From: Acidimicrobiia bacterium
GTDB lineage: Bacteria > Actinomycetota > Acidimicrobiia > IMCC26256 > JAENVU01
NCBI GenBank assembly: GCA_025361725.1
Contig: JANYJV010000010.1
Location: 1 to 64,000 of the forward strand
Direction: 5' to 3'
DNA length: 64,000 nt
This document shows, piece by piece, positions 25,510 to 33,607 of the stretch. The notes below the pieces were generated by a model that was not told the DNA's origin, made no database searches, and saw nothing but the letters and a program-made list of their open reading frames with translations. The position numbers and the translations under genes were made by a program. Every line of letters starts with the position of its first letter. Position 1 is the first letter of the stretch.

Positions 25510-26523
25510 ATGGACCTCCCTTGCGTGTGGGACGCACCCCGACCGTACGTGCATCCGCTCACCACTCCCGCCGGCGCGATGCTCAGCGTGGAGGCGCCGG
25601 CGGATCACCCGTGGCATCACGCGCTGTGGTTCACGATCAAGTTCCTGAACGGCGAGAACTTCTGGGAGGAGTACGGCGAGTTCGGCACGCTGCGCACGAT
25701 CGATGTCTCGCCTGTCGAAGGCGGCGTGCGCGCCACCCTCGATTGGATTGCACCCGACGATGCGGAGGTGCGGCTGCACGAGGTACGTACGATCACCACT
25801 CATCGTGTCGACGACGACGCATACGCGATCGACTGGCACGAGTTCCTCACCGTGCCGGCCGACACCGTGCTCGATCGGACTCCGTTCACCAGGTGGGGTG
25901 GCTACGGCGGCCTGACGTTCCGCGGCGCGCCGGACTTCACCGACACCGTGATCCGCCTCGCCGACGGCACCGACCGCGACCGCGCCCTCGGCGACCCCTC
26001 CCCCTGGCTCTCCATCGAAGGCACCCCTCATACTTGGATAGCTTCCGAGCCGCAGCGCAGCGGAGGCGAGCAGGTCGGAAGCATCCCGACCAACCGCGCG
26101 AGCACCGACACCGAGCGGACGACCAGAAATGACGGAGGCGAGCAGGTCGGAAGCATCCCGACCCGCCAACACGCAGCCGACTCGCTCCCGAGCCGCAGCG
26201 CAGCGGAGGCGAGCAGCTCGGAAGGGAGCCCACGAACTCCCCAGGTCCCTCGATCGGCGACCGTACGAGCAGACAAGCAAGCGGGAATCATCATGTTCGA
26301 TCATCCGGACAATCCGCGGTCGCCGTCGCCTTGGTACGCGAGCACGAAGGCGGACACCTACGGCGAGGGATGGGCCAACTTCGTGAACGCAGCGTTCCTG
26401 TGGGACGACCCTCTCACGATCGCCGCGAACGAGGACCTCGACCTCCGGTATCGAGTGATCGTGCACGACGGGCACTGGGACACCGACCGCATCGGCGCCG
26501 AGTACGCCCGGTGGGTCGCCTGA
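25510..26523 (+). CDS. PmoA-like (DUF6807-type) protein interrupted by an in-frame repeat
   Basis: 337 aa. PRPYVHPLTTPAGAMLSVEA, DHPWHHALWFTIKFLNGENF and WEEYGEFGTL are hallmarks of the PmoA/DUF6807 family, found in carbohydrate-use clusters. RTPFTRWGGYGGLTFRGAP and GIIMFDHPDNPRSPSPWYAS continue it, ending DLRYRVIVHDGHWD. Between HTWI (about residue 176) and DKQAGIIMFDHP (about 256) lie roughly 75 residues derived from repeat sequence (SEPQRSGGEQVGSIPTN...), which splits the beta domain without breaking the frame. Its stop overlaps the ATG of the next gene (TGATG), so the pair is coupled. Function is unknown; the family is thought to act on sugars. Confidence 0.85.
   Translation: MDLPCVWDAPRPYVHPLTTPAGAMLSVEAPADHPWHHALWFTIKFLNGENFWEEYGEFGTLRTIDVSPVEGGVRATLDWIAPDDAEVRLHEVRTITTHRVDDDAYAIDWHEFLTVPADTVLDRTPFTRWGGYGGLTFRGAPDFTDTVIRLADGTDRDRALGDPSPWLSIEGTPHTWIASEPQRSGGEQVGSIPTNRASTDTERTTRNDGGEQVGSIPTRQHAADSLPSRSAAEASSSEGSPRTPQVPRSATVRADKQAGIIMFDHPDNPRSPSPWYASTKADTYGEGWANFVNAAFLWDDPLTIAANEDLDLRYRVIVHDGHWDTDRIGAEYARWVA
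26045..26226 (+). repeat. In-frame repeat element, second locus (one full and two partial units)
   Basis: The full unit 26045-26126 matches 22801-22883 with about seven differences over 82 bp and is read in the same frame (EPQRSGGEQVGSIPTN, then RASTDTERTT). A partial unit follows at about 26133-26163 (the GGCGAGCAGGTCGGAAGC part and CCGAC), then a third piece at 26188-26226 (GAGCCGCAGCGCAGCGGAGG, GCGAGCAGCTCGGAAG) in a different frame. The palindrome at this locus has one mismatch. The whole block stays open, so the host gene reads through it. Confidence 0.88.
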
Positions 26524-29174
26524 TGCCGGACAGTCACGCGCTCGGCGACGAACTGCTGAGCTTCGTGACCAGCACCCTGACGCAGCTCGCCACCACCCAC
26601 TTCCCGGACTGGCGGATCCCGCGAACGTTCGCCGGCCACCGCGTCGACGCGGACGTGCGCGCCGACCTCGTCTTCACCCTCACGCACCTCGCGCAGGGCG
26701 GCGTCACCGAAGTCGCCGGCGATCCGATCGACGAGGTCATCGCCCGGCTGCTCACCGAGGTCGACGGCCGCACCACGCACACCTTCTTCTCGTATCGAAT
26801 CGCCGAGACCCTGCTGCGACGAGGTCCCTTCGCCGCCAACCCGCTGCTCGCCGACGCGACCGATGCTCAGCGCGCGGAGGTCGATCGTGCCACCGACAGC
26901 CGGGACTGGATCGAACTGCTCGACACGGACCTCCTTCCTCGCAACTACGCGGCGGTGTTGTCCCGTTGCGAACTGGCCCGCACCGACCTCGGACTGGCGC
27001 AGGACCCAGGCGTCCTCACGTCCCTCGTCGAGCGGCTCGCGACCCTCCTGAATCAGAACCCGCTCGGCGCGCTCGACGACTCGAACGACGGCTCCGGCCG
27101 ATACGACATCTACACGGCCGACATCTGGTTGTTCTGCGAACCGCTCGCGGACCGGCTCGGGGAGTTCTGGCGGCACGGCGCCCGCGCCACACTGGACCTC
27201 GTCGACGCGGTCGCCGGGCCGGACGGCGCGGCCATCCCATGGGGCCGTTCCACCGGCGTCCTCGCCACGGTGCTCACGGTCGAGCTCGCGGCGCTGGCGT
27301 TGCATTCCCAGCTCCGTGACGACCGCGCGAGCAGCTGGATCCGCCGCGGCATCGACGCGTTCCGCGCCACTCGTCATCGGTTCGACACCGACGGCGTCAT
27401 CGACGCGCACCGGCACCGGAATCAAGACGAGTACCGAGGCCCGGCGCGCCGGCTGCAACTCACGCTCGACGTGCTCGGGAAGCTCGCGTGGGCCGGCGCA
27501 GCACTCGGATCGGCGGACGCAATCGAACCAGCGTCACCACTCGAGACGTACCGACCGCGGGACGGTCGTATCGACTTCGAGGCCGATCGTCACGCGGCCG
27601 TTTGGGCGAGCGCCAACCCCGCGCGGCGGGTGGTCATCCCCTTCGTCGGGGCAACGCGCAGCCACTACTTCCCCGTCCCCCACGCGCCCGGCACGTTCGA
27701 GGCGCCCGTCGACAACGACCAGGTGGTCTGGGCGCCGCTCATCATCGACGGTGCGCGTCGTGCGACCACCGCACACCTCCCGGCGGACCTCACCACCTCG
27801 GCGCACGCCGTCACCGCGCGCTGGGACGCCCTGAAGGTCTGTGGCCTCGGTCCCGGCGGCAGCACGCCCGATCCCCTTGCCGGGTCGTGCACCACCACCT
27901 ACGAGCTCGACCGCCGGACGCTGGTCGTGACCCACGACCTCAAGTTGGCAGGCGAGCCCGACGCGATCTCGATGCTGATCCCGGAGACTGAACGCACCGA
28001 GCTCCGCGTGGAGTTCACCGCCGATGTCTCGCACGCGATCACGACGATCGAGGTCGGCGGTATCGCCGAATGGTCAACCCCGTATTCGGGGCTGCGCCGC
28101 GTCCATCAACTCGATGTCGACCCGACCACCCGGGTGCGCATGAGCGCTCGGGTCACGCCGTTGTTGCGGGTCGCGTCGACGGCGCACGGGCACTGGTACG
28201 ACCGCCTGCTGTATGCGCCGATGGCCGATCGCGTTCGAGGGATGCCCGCCCCGCTCGGGGTCCTCGCGGACCGATCGGTCGATCTCGATGATGTCGAGTT
28301 GCTCCATCTCCACTGGCCGGAGTGGTTCGGGTTCGACGATCCGTCGGTGCACGCCGAACTCATCACAACGCTGGCCGACCGCGGGATTCCGATCGTGTGG
28401 ACAGCACACAACCTGACGCCTCATGACCGTCGACCCGAGGTCTACGACCCGATCTACCAGCAGTGGGCCACCGCGGCCGACGCAGTCATCCATCACTCCG
28501 AATACGGACGGGCACGAATGCTCGCCCGCTACTCGTTCCGCCCGGTGTGCCGTCACGAGACCATCGTGCACGGTCACTTCGGCGAGCTCTGGCCGGCGGC
28601 GCACACCATGACGCGCGCTGAAGCCGAGCGAGGCCTGGGATTCGAGCCGACCAACATCCGGATCGGTCTCGTCGGCGCGCCGCGTGAGGACAAGAAGGTG
28701 CTGGAGTTCCTCGACGCCGTCACTCGTTGTACGCGTGAGGACATCCAGGTCGCGTGTTGGTCACTCCGCATCGACCAAACCGCGCCGGACGACCCGCGCA
28801 TCGTGGTCGCCGATCGCTATCGCGGCGTCGACGACGTCATCTACGCGACCCGGCTCGCGGCGTGTGACGTCCTCGCCTTTCCGTTCGACCCCGAGGGAGA
28901 CATGCTCGCGACCGGCACGATTGCCGACGCGATCGGCGTCGGCATCCCCGCGCTCGTCTCCGAATGGCCGTTCCTCACCGAGATGCTCGGCGGCGCAGGA
29001 ATTCCGTGCGGGCACACGGCGTCGACCATCGCCGCCGCGCTTGAGACCCTCACCCGCGCCGACGTCGACACCGCGGCCGCGGCGATGAAGGCGTCGCGAT
29101 CGAGCTTCGACTGGGCGCCGCTCGCACACTGCACCGCCGACCTCTTCGACCGCGTCGTCCTCGCCGAAGCCTGA
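26523..29174 (+). CDS. 883-aa fusion: helical/beta-sandwich polysaccharide-lyase-like part plus GT4-like glycosyltransferase
   Basis: It starts at the ATG overlapping the previous stop. Residues 1-340 are helical (RIAETLLRRGPFAANPLL, YDIYTADIWLFCEPLADRL, IPWGRSTGVLATVLTVELAA), like the alpha/alpha-toroid of DUF2264/heparinase-type proteins. Residues 340-590 are a beta-rich domain (RRVVIPFVGATRSHYFPVPH, LVVTHDLKLAGEPDAISMLI). From about 590 the chain is a GT-B glycosyltransferase: VELLHLHWPEWFGFDD, IVWTAHNLTPHDRRPEVYDP, ADAVIHHSEYGRARML and LGFEPTNIRIGLVGAPREDK, ending CDVLAFPFDPEGDMLATGTI. A degradative-type module joined to a transferase in one chain is unusual; the polypeptide might process and extend a surface glycan. 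There is no signal peptide, so it is cytoplasmic. Confidence 0.8.
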   Translation: MPDSHALGDELLSFVTSTLTQLATTHFPDWRIPRTFAGHRVDADVRADLVFTLTHLAQGGVTEVAGDPIDEVIARLLTEVDGRTTHTFFSYRIAETLLRRGPFAANPLLADATDAQRAEVDRATDSRDWIELLDTDLLPRNYAAVLSRCELARTDLGLAQDPGVLTSLVERLATLLNQNPLGALDDSNDGSGRYDIYTADIWLFCEPLADRLGEFWRHGARATLDLVDAVAGPDGAAIPWGRSTGVLATVLTVELAALALHSQLRDDRASSWIRRGIDAFRATRHRFDTDGVIDAHRHRNQDEYRGPARRLQLTLDVLGKLAWAGAALGSADAIEPASPLETYRPRDGRIDFEADRHAAVWASANPARRVVIPFVGATRSHYFPVPHAPGTFEAPVDNDQVVWAPLIIDGARRATTAHLPADLTTSAHAVTARWDALKVCGLGPGGSTPDPLAGSCTTTYELDRRTLVVTHDLKLAGEPDAISMLIPETERTELRVEFTADVSHAITTIEVGGIAEWSTPYSGLRRVHQLDVDPTTRVRMSARVTPLLRVASTAHGHWYDRLLYAPMADRVRGMPAPLGVLADRSVDLDDVELLHLHWPEWFGFDDPSVHAELITTLADRGIPIVWTAHNLTPHDRRPEVYDPIYQQWATAADAVIHHSEYGRARMLARYSFRPVCRHETIVHGHFGELWPAAHTMTRAEAERGLGFEPTNIRIGLVGAPREDKKVLEFLDAVTRCTREDIQVACWSLRIDQTAPDDPRIVVADRYRGVDDVIYATRLAACDVLAFPFDPEGDMLATGTIADAIGVGIPALVSEWPFLTEMLGGAGIPCGHTASTIAAALETLTRADVDTAAAAMKASRSSFDWAPLAHCTADLFDRVVLAEA

Positions 29175-29261
29175 CTCGACTCCACCTCTCTACCCTCCCA
29201 CCGCCAACCCCCTTCGACCAACTGGCGTCTGCTGACGCTCACAGCGGCCTCAGACACCAAA

Positions 29262-30073
29262 CGCTGAGGGTTGGGGTGCGCGGCGGGGTCGTCGGACGCG
29301 GTCAACCAGCGGTTGAGGACGGCGGCGTCGTGGCGGAGAGCGGCGGGCGCATCGTCTCGCACGAATTCGAGGAACGCGTACCGATCCACAGTCCGCGCGC
29401 CGATCGACATCGCCGTCACACTCAAGACGGCGTCCCAACGATCCACGCCTTCGGCGAGAGGGCGGCGGTCATCGGCACTCGCCCATTCGTAGACGTGGAG
29501 ATGCGAGAGCCGTGATCCCAACTCGACGACTTCGGCGGCGTCGGCGGAAGGACCCAGGCTGTCCCGCCAATACGGCGGCTGCCAGTAGGTGAAGAGGTTC
29601 GGCGCGCCGACCGTGTCGAGCAACGACCGGGGTCCCGGCGACGGTCGCGGTCGGTGTCCCGCCATGGAATTCCAACCCGACGGTGAGCTCACGAGCGTCG
29701 GCCAGCGAACAGAACGCGGCGAGGCCATCGACGACGGCGCGGTACTGCTGCGACCTCTGCTCCACACCGAACCCGGCCCACACCCGAACGTTGGGCGCGC
29801 CGAGCGCGAACGCGGTGTCCAGCGTCACGTCCATCTCGTCGCGATCCGGTACCGACCCCGCGAACACGTACGACCCGTAGGACGCGACGACGAGACCCGC
29901 AGCCACCGACGCGGTGCGCGCCCGCGCTGCGCGGCGAGGTCGCCGGGTGGCACGTGCACGTCGCCACCCCACTCGATGCCGCCCAGTTCGCACTCCGCGG
30001 CGAGGCGAGCCACCGCGTCGACGGTCTCGGCCCGCAAGGTCACCGAACAGAGTCCGGGCCGGATGCGGGTCAC
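29262..30073 (-). pseudogene. Sugar-phosphate isomerase/epimerase (TIM barrel), two frameshifts
   Basis: Three reverse-strand frames together make a xylose-isomerase-like TIM barrel. It begins MTRIRPGLCSVTLRAETVDA and CELGGIEWGGDVHVPPGD. After a shift near 29930 it continues VVASYGSYVFAGSVPDRDEM, GAPNVRVWAGFGVEQRS and LTVGLEFHGGTPTATVAG. After a second shift near 29635 it continues SLLDTVGAPNLFTYWQPPYW and LSHLHVYEWASADDRRPL. The metal-site Glu (GLEFHGG) and the late HVYEW region are present. No stop occurs where the domain should end. The ATG overlaps the stop of the upstream dehydrogenase (ATGA), so it was once translationally coupled. Sequencing error at two sites is the alternative explanation. 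Confidence 0.75.
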
Positions 30074-31074
30074 GCGATGCGGTCCAGGTCCTCTGCCTGC
30101 ACCGGGTACCGCGGCATTTCACCCGCAACGAATCGCTCCACTTCCTGCACCGCGAGTTCGGAGAGCCGGACCAACTCGTTTCCCATCGCCCCGGCGACGT
30201 GCGGAGTGATGAACGCGTTCGGCAACGCCAAGAGGGGATGGCCGGCGGGAAGTGGATCCGGCTCGGTCACGTCGAGCACCGCGGCCAGCCGGCCGGCAGT
30301 GAGCTCGGCAATCAGCGCGTCCTGGTCGATCAGCGCAGGACGCGCGGTGTTGAGCACGGTCACACCGTCGTTCAGGAGCGCAAGCTGCGCGGCCCCGATC
30401 ATCCCGCGTGTCGAAGGGATGTCCGGAGCATGGATTGAGAGCAGGTCGACCGACGCACACAGCTCGTCGAGATCGTCGACCTTGGTGACGCCCATCGCGG
30501 CGGCATCGGCCGCAGTAAGGAACGGATCGAACACCGAGATCACGAGATCCGTGTCACGAAGTCGTTCGATGACCAGCCGACCGACGAAGGACGCGCCGAC
30601 GATCCCGACCCGAGCGCCGCAGTTCCCAACCTTCGAGAGGTTTAGCGGCACCTTGACTCCGGGTGTGCGCACGAGTTCCCGCACGAGGAACACGCCCTTG
30701 TTCGCAAGCAGGATCGCACCGACCGCGTAGTCCGCGACCGGAACGGCGTTTGCGGCTGCTGCCGACGTCACCACGACCCCGCGCTCCCAGACCGCGTAAG
30801 TGACCTGCCACTTCACCGTGCCCGCGCCGTACGCGAACAGTTCGAGCTTCGGTGCGAGCGCCATCACCTCGGGCGTCAGGGTTGGACAGCCCCAGTGGCC
30901 GACGAGGATCTCGGCGCGGGCCAACGCGGCCGCAGCCCGATCGTCGTCGAAGTTCGAGAACGGCCGCGGGTCGAGGATCTCGCCGATCGCGGCGAGCCGG
31001 TGCAACTGATCGGGAGTGAACAAGTGCTCGACCATGCCGTCGAGCATCCCGAACACGATCGTGGGCTTCGCCAT
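30070..31074 (-). CDS. D-2-hydroxyacid dehydrogenase, NAD-binding
   Basis: 334 aa from the ATG giving MAKPTIVFGMLDGMVEHLF. The Rossmann motif is GIVGASFVGRLVIERL (GxxGxxxG). The catalytic set of the D-isomer-specific family is present: Arg in LNTARPALIDQDAL, Glu in LDVTEPDPLPAGHPL and His in FITPHVAGAMGNEL. Length is normal. The downstream gene, a sugar isomerase overlapping by ATGA, is broken, so the pathway (perhaps oxidation and isomerisation of a sugar acid) may be incomplete. It is divergent from the large lipoprotein gene. Confidence 0.9.
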   Translation of the reverse strand: MAKPTIVFGMLDGMVEHLFTPDQLHRLAAIGEILDPRPFSNFDDDRAAAALARAEILVGHWGCPTLTPEVMALAPKLELFAYGAGTVKWQVTYAVWERGVVVTSAAAANAVPVADYAVGAILLANKGVFLVRELVRTPGVKVPLNLSKVGNCGARVGIVGASFVGRLVIERLRDTDLVISVFDPFLTAADAAAMGVTKVDDLDELCASVDLLSIHAPDIPSTRGMIGAAQLALLNDGVTVLNTARPALIDQDALIAELTAGRLAAVLDVTEPDPLPAGHPLLALPNAFITPHVAGAMGNELVRLSELAVQEVERFVAGEMPRYPVQAEDLDRIA

Positions 31075-31193
31075 AGAGGCCGATACTCGCGCGCCACTTC
31101 GGCTCGTCCGCTCCGTGGTTGAAAAGCGCGTGCCCTCCCGGACGCTCCCGAGCTGCTCGCTGCGCTCGTTTCGGTTCAGTCTGCTGCGCGAAT

Positions 31194-31222
31194 TCACGCA
31201 CGTCGTCTGCCACGTTGCGTGA
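31194..31222. promoter_or_regulatory. Inverted repeat in divergent spacer (possible operator)
   Basis: TCACGCA (31194-31200) and TGCGTGA (31216-31222) form a 7-bp palindrome, with inner CGT/ACG able to extend it around a bulge. It lies about 50 bp upstream of the lipoprotein ATG and 120 bp upstream of the dehydrogenase ATG, a position that could serve as a regulator site for either. No matching regulator gene is adjacent. Confidence 0.35.
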
Positions 31223-31270
31223 AGGGCAACCACCGTGAGAGGCTAATCGTTCCTTGGGAAGGGGTCCTGG

Positions 31271-33499
31271 ATGCGGAAGTCGGTTGTCGTCGCGCTCGCG
31301 TTGGCCATGGTCGCGACAAGCTGTCGTGTGCTGTTGGTGCCCGATCCGCCCGGACCGCGAAGTCGTGATGGCTTCGTCGAGGCCGGATACTGGGCCCAGC
31401 GCCAGAACTCCTACCTGGACTACGCGTCGACGCAGTTCTCTCCCGGTTCTCCCACGAACCTGATCGCCAACGCCGAGCACTCTCGGCGGACCGGCACACC
31501 GTTCAACACCGCCGGCATCAGCGCCGCCAACTACGCGAACTCGTTCTCGCGCATGGACAACTTCGTCGACACTGCGGACTTCGACCTCACCTACATCATG
31601 AACCTCTGGTACGGCTATCGCGATCTGCTCCCGGCAGATCTGAACGCCGGCATCGAGAGCCACATGCGGTCGTTCAAGTACTGGTTCACCGATGCCCAAC
31701 CCACCGGCACGGTCGACCAGCGCTACTACTGGTCCGAGAACCACCGGCTGCTGTTCCACGCCACCGAGTACCTCGCCGGTCAAGCGTTCCCGAACGACGT
31801 TTTCAGCTCGGACGGCAACACCGGCGCGTGGCACAAGGCTCGGGCGCGCGACTTCATCGACCAGTGGCTGACCGAGAAAGCCCGGTACGGCTTCACCGAA
31901 TGGCACTCGGACGTCTACTACCAGAAGACCTTCGACGCGCTGCTCACGGTAGTCGAGTGGGTCGATGACCCGCTGCTCGCGCGCCGCGCATCCATGGTCC
32001 TGGACCTCTTGCTCTTCGACATGGCCCTCAACGTGCAGAAGGGCAACTTCGGCGCCACTCACGGTCGCTCGTACATGAAAGACAAGAGCATCGCGACCGA
32101 CCAGGACGTCTTCGGCCTCAACAAGTTGCTGTTCGACGACACCAGCCTTCCCTACGACAGCACCAGTGACGCCGGCGCGGCCCTCATGGCACGCGCGCAG
32201 AAGTACCGCGTGCCGGCGGTCATCCTGCGCGTCGGCCAGTCGAAGCACACGACCGTCGACCAGGAACATATGGGCGTTCCCCTCGACGCCGGTGCGCCCG
32301 TCGACCACACCCAGACCGGCATCGACGGTCACTCCTTCACCGATCCGAAGGAAGTGGCGTTCTGGTGGGAGCGCGGCGCGCAGACGGCGTGGCAGACGGT
32401 GCCACTGACCCTGGACACCCTCGACAGCACCGGCTTGTGGGAGTCGGACTTCTTCAAACCGTTCAAGCCGATCGCCGACATCACCGGCGGCGACCGCACC
32501 GTCGCGCAGAACCTCTCGCAGCAGCTCGAGCCGATGCTCGGCTTCGCGCTCCTCACCGCAGTGGATACCTACACCTACCGCAGCGACTCGGTCATGTTGT
32601 CGACCGCGCAGTCCTACCGTCCCGGCAAGTTCGCCGAGCAGGCGCATGTCTCCCAAGCCACGCTCGACGAGAAGGCGATCGTCTTCGTCACGCATCCGAA
32701 GAACGAGCCGCAGTCCGGCACGCAATGGCCGGACAACGACGGCTACTGGACCGGGTCGGGCTCACTCCCCCGGGCCGCACAGCACGGTGCGCTCTCGATG
32801 AGTCTCTACGCGCCGGTCTTCACCAACCCGGCGCCGCCGCTCACCGCGTTCCGCTACCTGCCGTACACGCACGCGTACTTCCCGCAGGAGCGCTTCGACG
32901 AAGTGACCCAAGGCGGCAACTGGACGTTCGGACGCAAGGGTGACGGGTACGTCGCGCTCTACTCCTGGCGCCCCACGCACTGGCGCACGTATTCGGACCC
33001 GACGATCTTCACCCACGGGTTGACCCAGTCCTTCGACCTCGTCGCCGACGGTGGACCGGACAACGTGTGGCTCACGCAGGTGGGCGACGCTGCGAAGTTC
33101 GGCAACTTTGCGTCCTTCCGGAACGCGGTCCTCGCGAACCCGGTTGCCGTCACTCCTCGCCCGGCGAACGGTGAGCTCCCCGGCGGGTTCGACACCAGCT
33201 ACGCGTCTCCCACGGAAGGGACCGTCGCGTTCGGAACCACGGGGTCGCTCACGGTGAAGGGCATCGCCACTCCGCTCGCCACCGGCAAGCGCTTCGACAA
33301 CCCGTGGTCGCTCGCCAACGTCGGTTCCCAGCAGATCACCATCGCCGACGCCGCCGGCAAGCTGGATCTGGACTTTGCGACCGCGTCACGAACTGCGAGT
33401 TCGACCCGTCGTCACCGCCCGCACGATCGTCAAGGTGGGAACGGCGACGGCAATGACGACGAGCATGGGAACCACGACCAGCCGGACCGTTCTCGGTGA
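31271..33499 (+). CDS. Large lipoprotein of unknown function, probable alpha/alpha-toroid
   Basis: 742 aa. GGGAAGGGG precedes the ATG by 8 nt. The signal peptide ends in the lipobox MVATSC (Cys18), so it is an exported lipid-anchored protein. YWSENHRLLFHATEYLAGQ, GFTEWHSDVYYQKTFDALL and FGATHGRSYMKDKS look like the barrel helices of heparinase/lyase-like (alpha/alpha) proteins with conserved Asn/His and His/Arg/Tyr positions, suggesting a glycan-active enzyme; I cannot name the family. The region from about 500 on is beta-rich (RYLPYTHAYFPQERFDEV, YVALYSWRPTHWRTYSD). The last 35 residues are a hydrophilic Gly/Asn/Asp/His-rich tail that may be a frameshifted or non-conserved end. Confidence 0.8.
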   Translation: MRKSVVVALALAMVATSCRVLLVPDPPGPRSRDGFVEAGYWAQRQNSYLDYASTQFSPGSPTNLIANAEHSRRTGTPFNTAGISAANYANSFSRMDNFVDTADFDLTYIMNLWYGYRDLLPADLNAGIESHMRSFKYWFTDAQPTGTVDQRYYWSENHRLLFHATEYLAGQAFPNDVFSSDGNTGAWHKARARDFIDQWLTEKARYGFTEWHSDVYYQKTFDALLTVVEWVDDPLLARRASMVLDLLLFDMALNVQKGNFGATHGRSYMKDKSIATDQDVFGLNKLLFDDTSLPYDSTSDAGAALMARAQKYRVPAVILRVGQSKHTTVDQEHMGVPLDAGAPVDHTQTGIDGHSFTDPKEVAFWWERGAQTAWQTVPLTLDTLDSTGLWESDFFKPFKPIADITGGDRTVAQNLSQQLEPMLGFALLTAVDTYTYRSDSVMLSTAQSYRPGKFAEQAHVSQATLDEKAIVFVTHPKNEPQSGTQWPDNDGYWTGSGSLPRAAQHGALSMSLYAPVFTNPAPPLTAFRYLPYTHAYFPQERFDEVTQGGNWTFGRKGDGYVALYSWRPTHWRTYSDPTIFTHGLTQSFDLVADGGPDNVWLTQVGDAAKFGNFASFRNAVLANPVAVTPRPANGELPGGFDTSYASPTEGTVAFGTTGSLTVKGIATPLATGKRFDNPWSLANVGSQQITIADAAGKLDLDFATASRTASSTRRHRPHDRQGGNGDGNDDEHGNHDQPDRSR

Positions 33500-33607
33500 C
33501 CGTGTCCCACGCGCCCCACTCGGCGCGTCGGACCGGCACCCACCACGAAGCGCGGTGAAGCTCGCCGCTATCCTCGCCGCCGTGACCCACCCGCCACGTT
33601 GCGAACG

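Noticed and set aside
29190-29275. Possible third copy of the 59-bp REP-like repeat
   Set aside because: Only short words (CCCACCG, TGGCGTC) match and the spacing differs; similarity is too weak to call.
30554-32725. Long reverse-strand open frame opposite the large lipoprotein gene
   Set aside because: Its composition mirrors the codon positions of the lipoprotein and dehydrogenase genes; it has no domain or ribosome site and is an antisense shadow.
33386-33540. Hydrophobic stretch (VRLVVVPMLVVIAVAVP) on the reverse strand at the end of the lipoprotein gene
   Set aside because: It is antisense to a coding end and has no own start with a ribosome site; it could be reconsidered only if the lipoprotein tail proves frameshifted.
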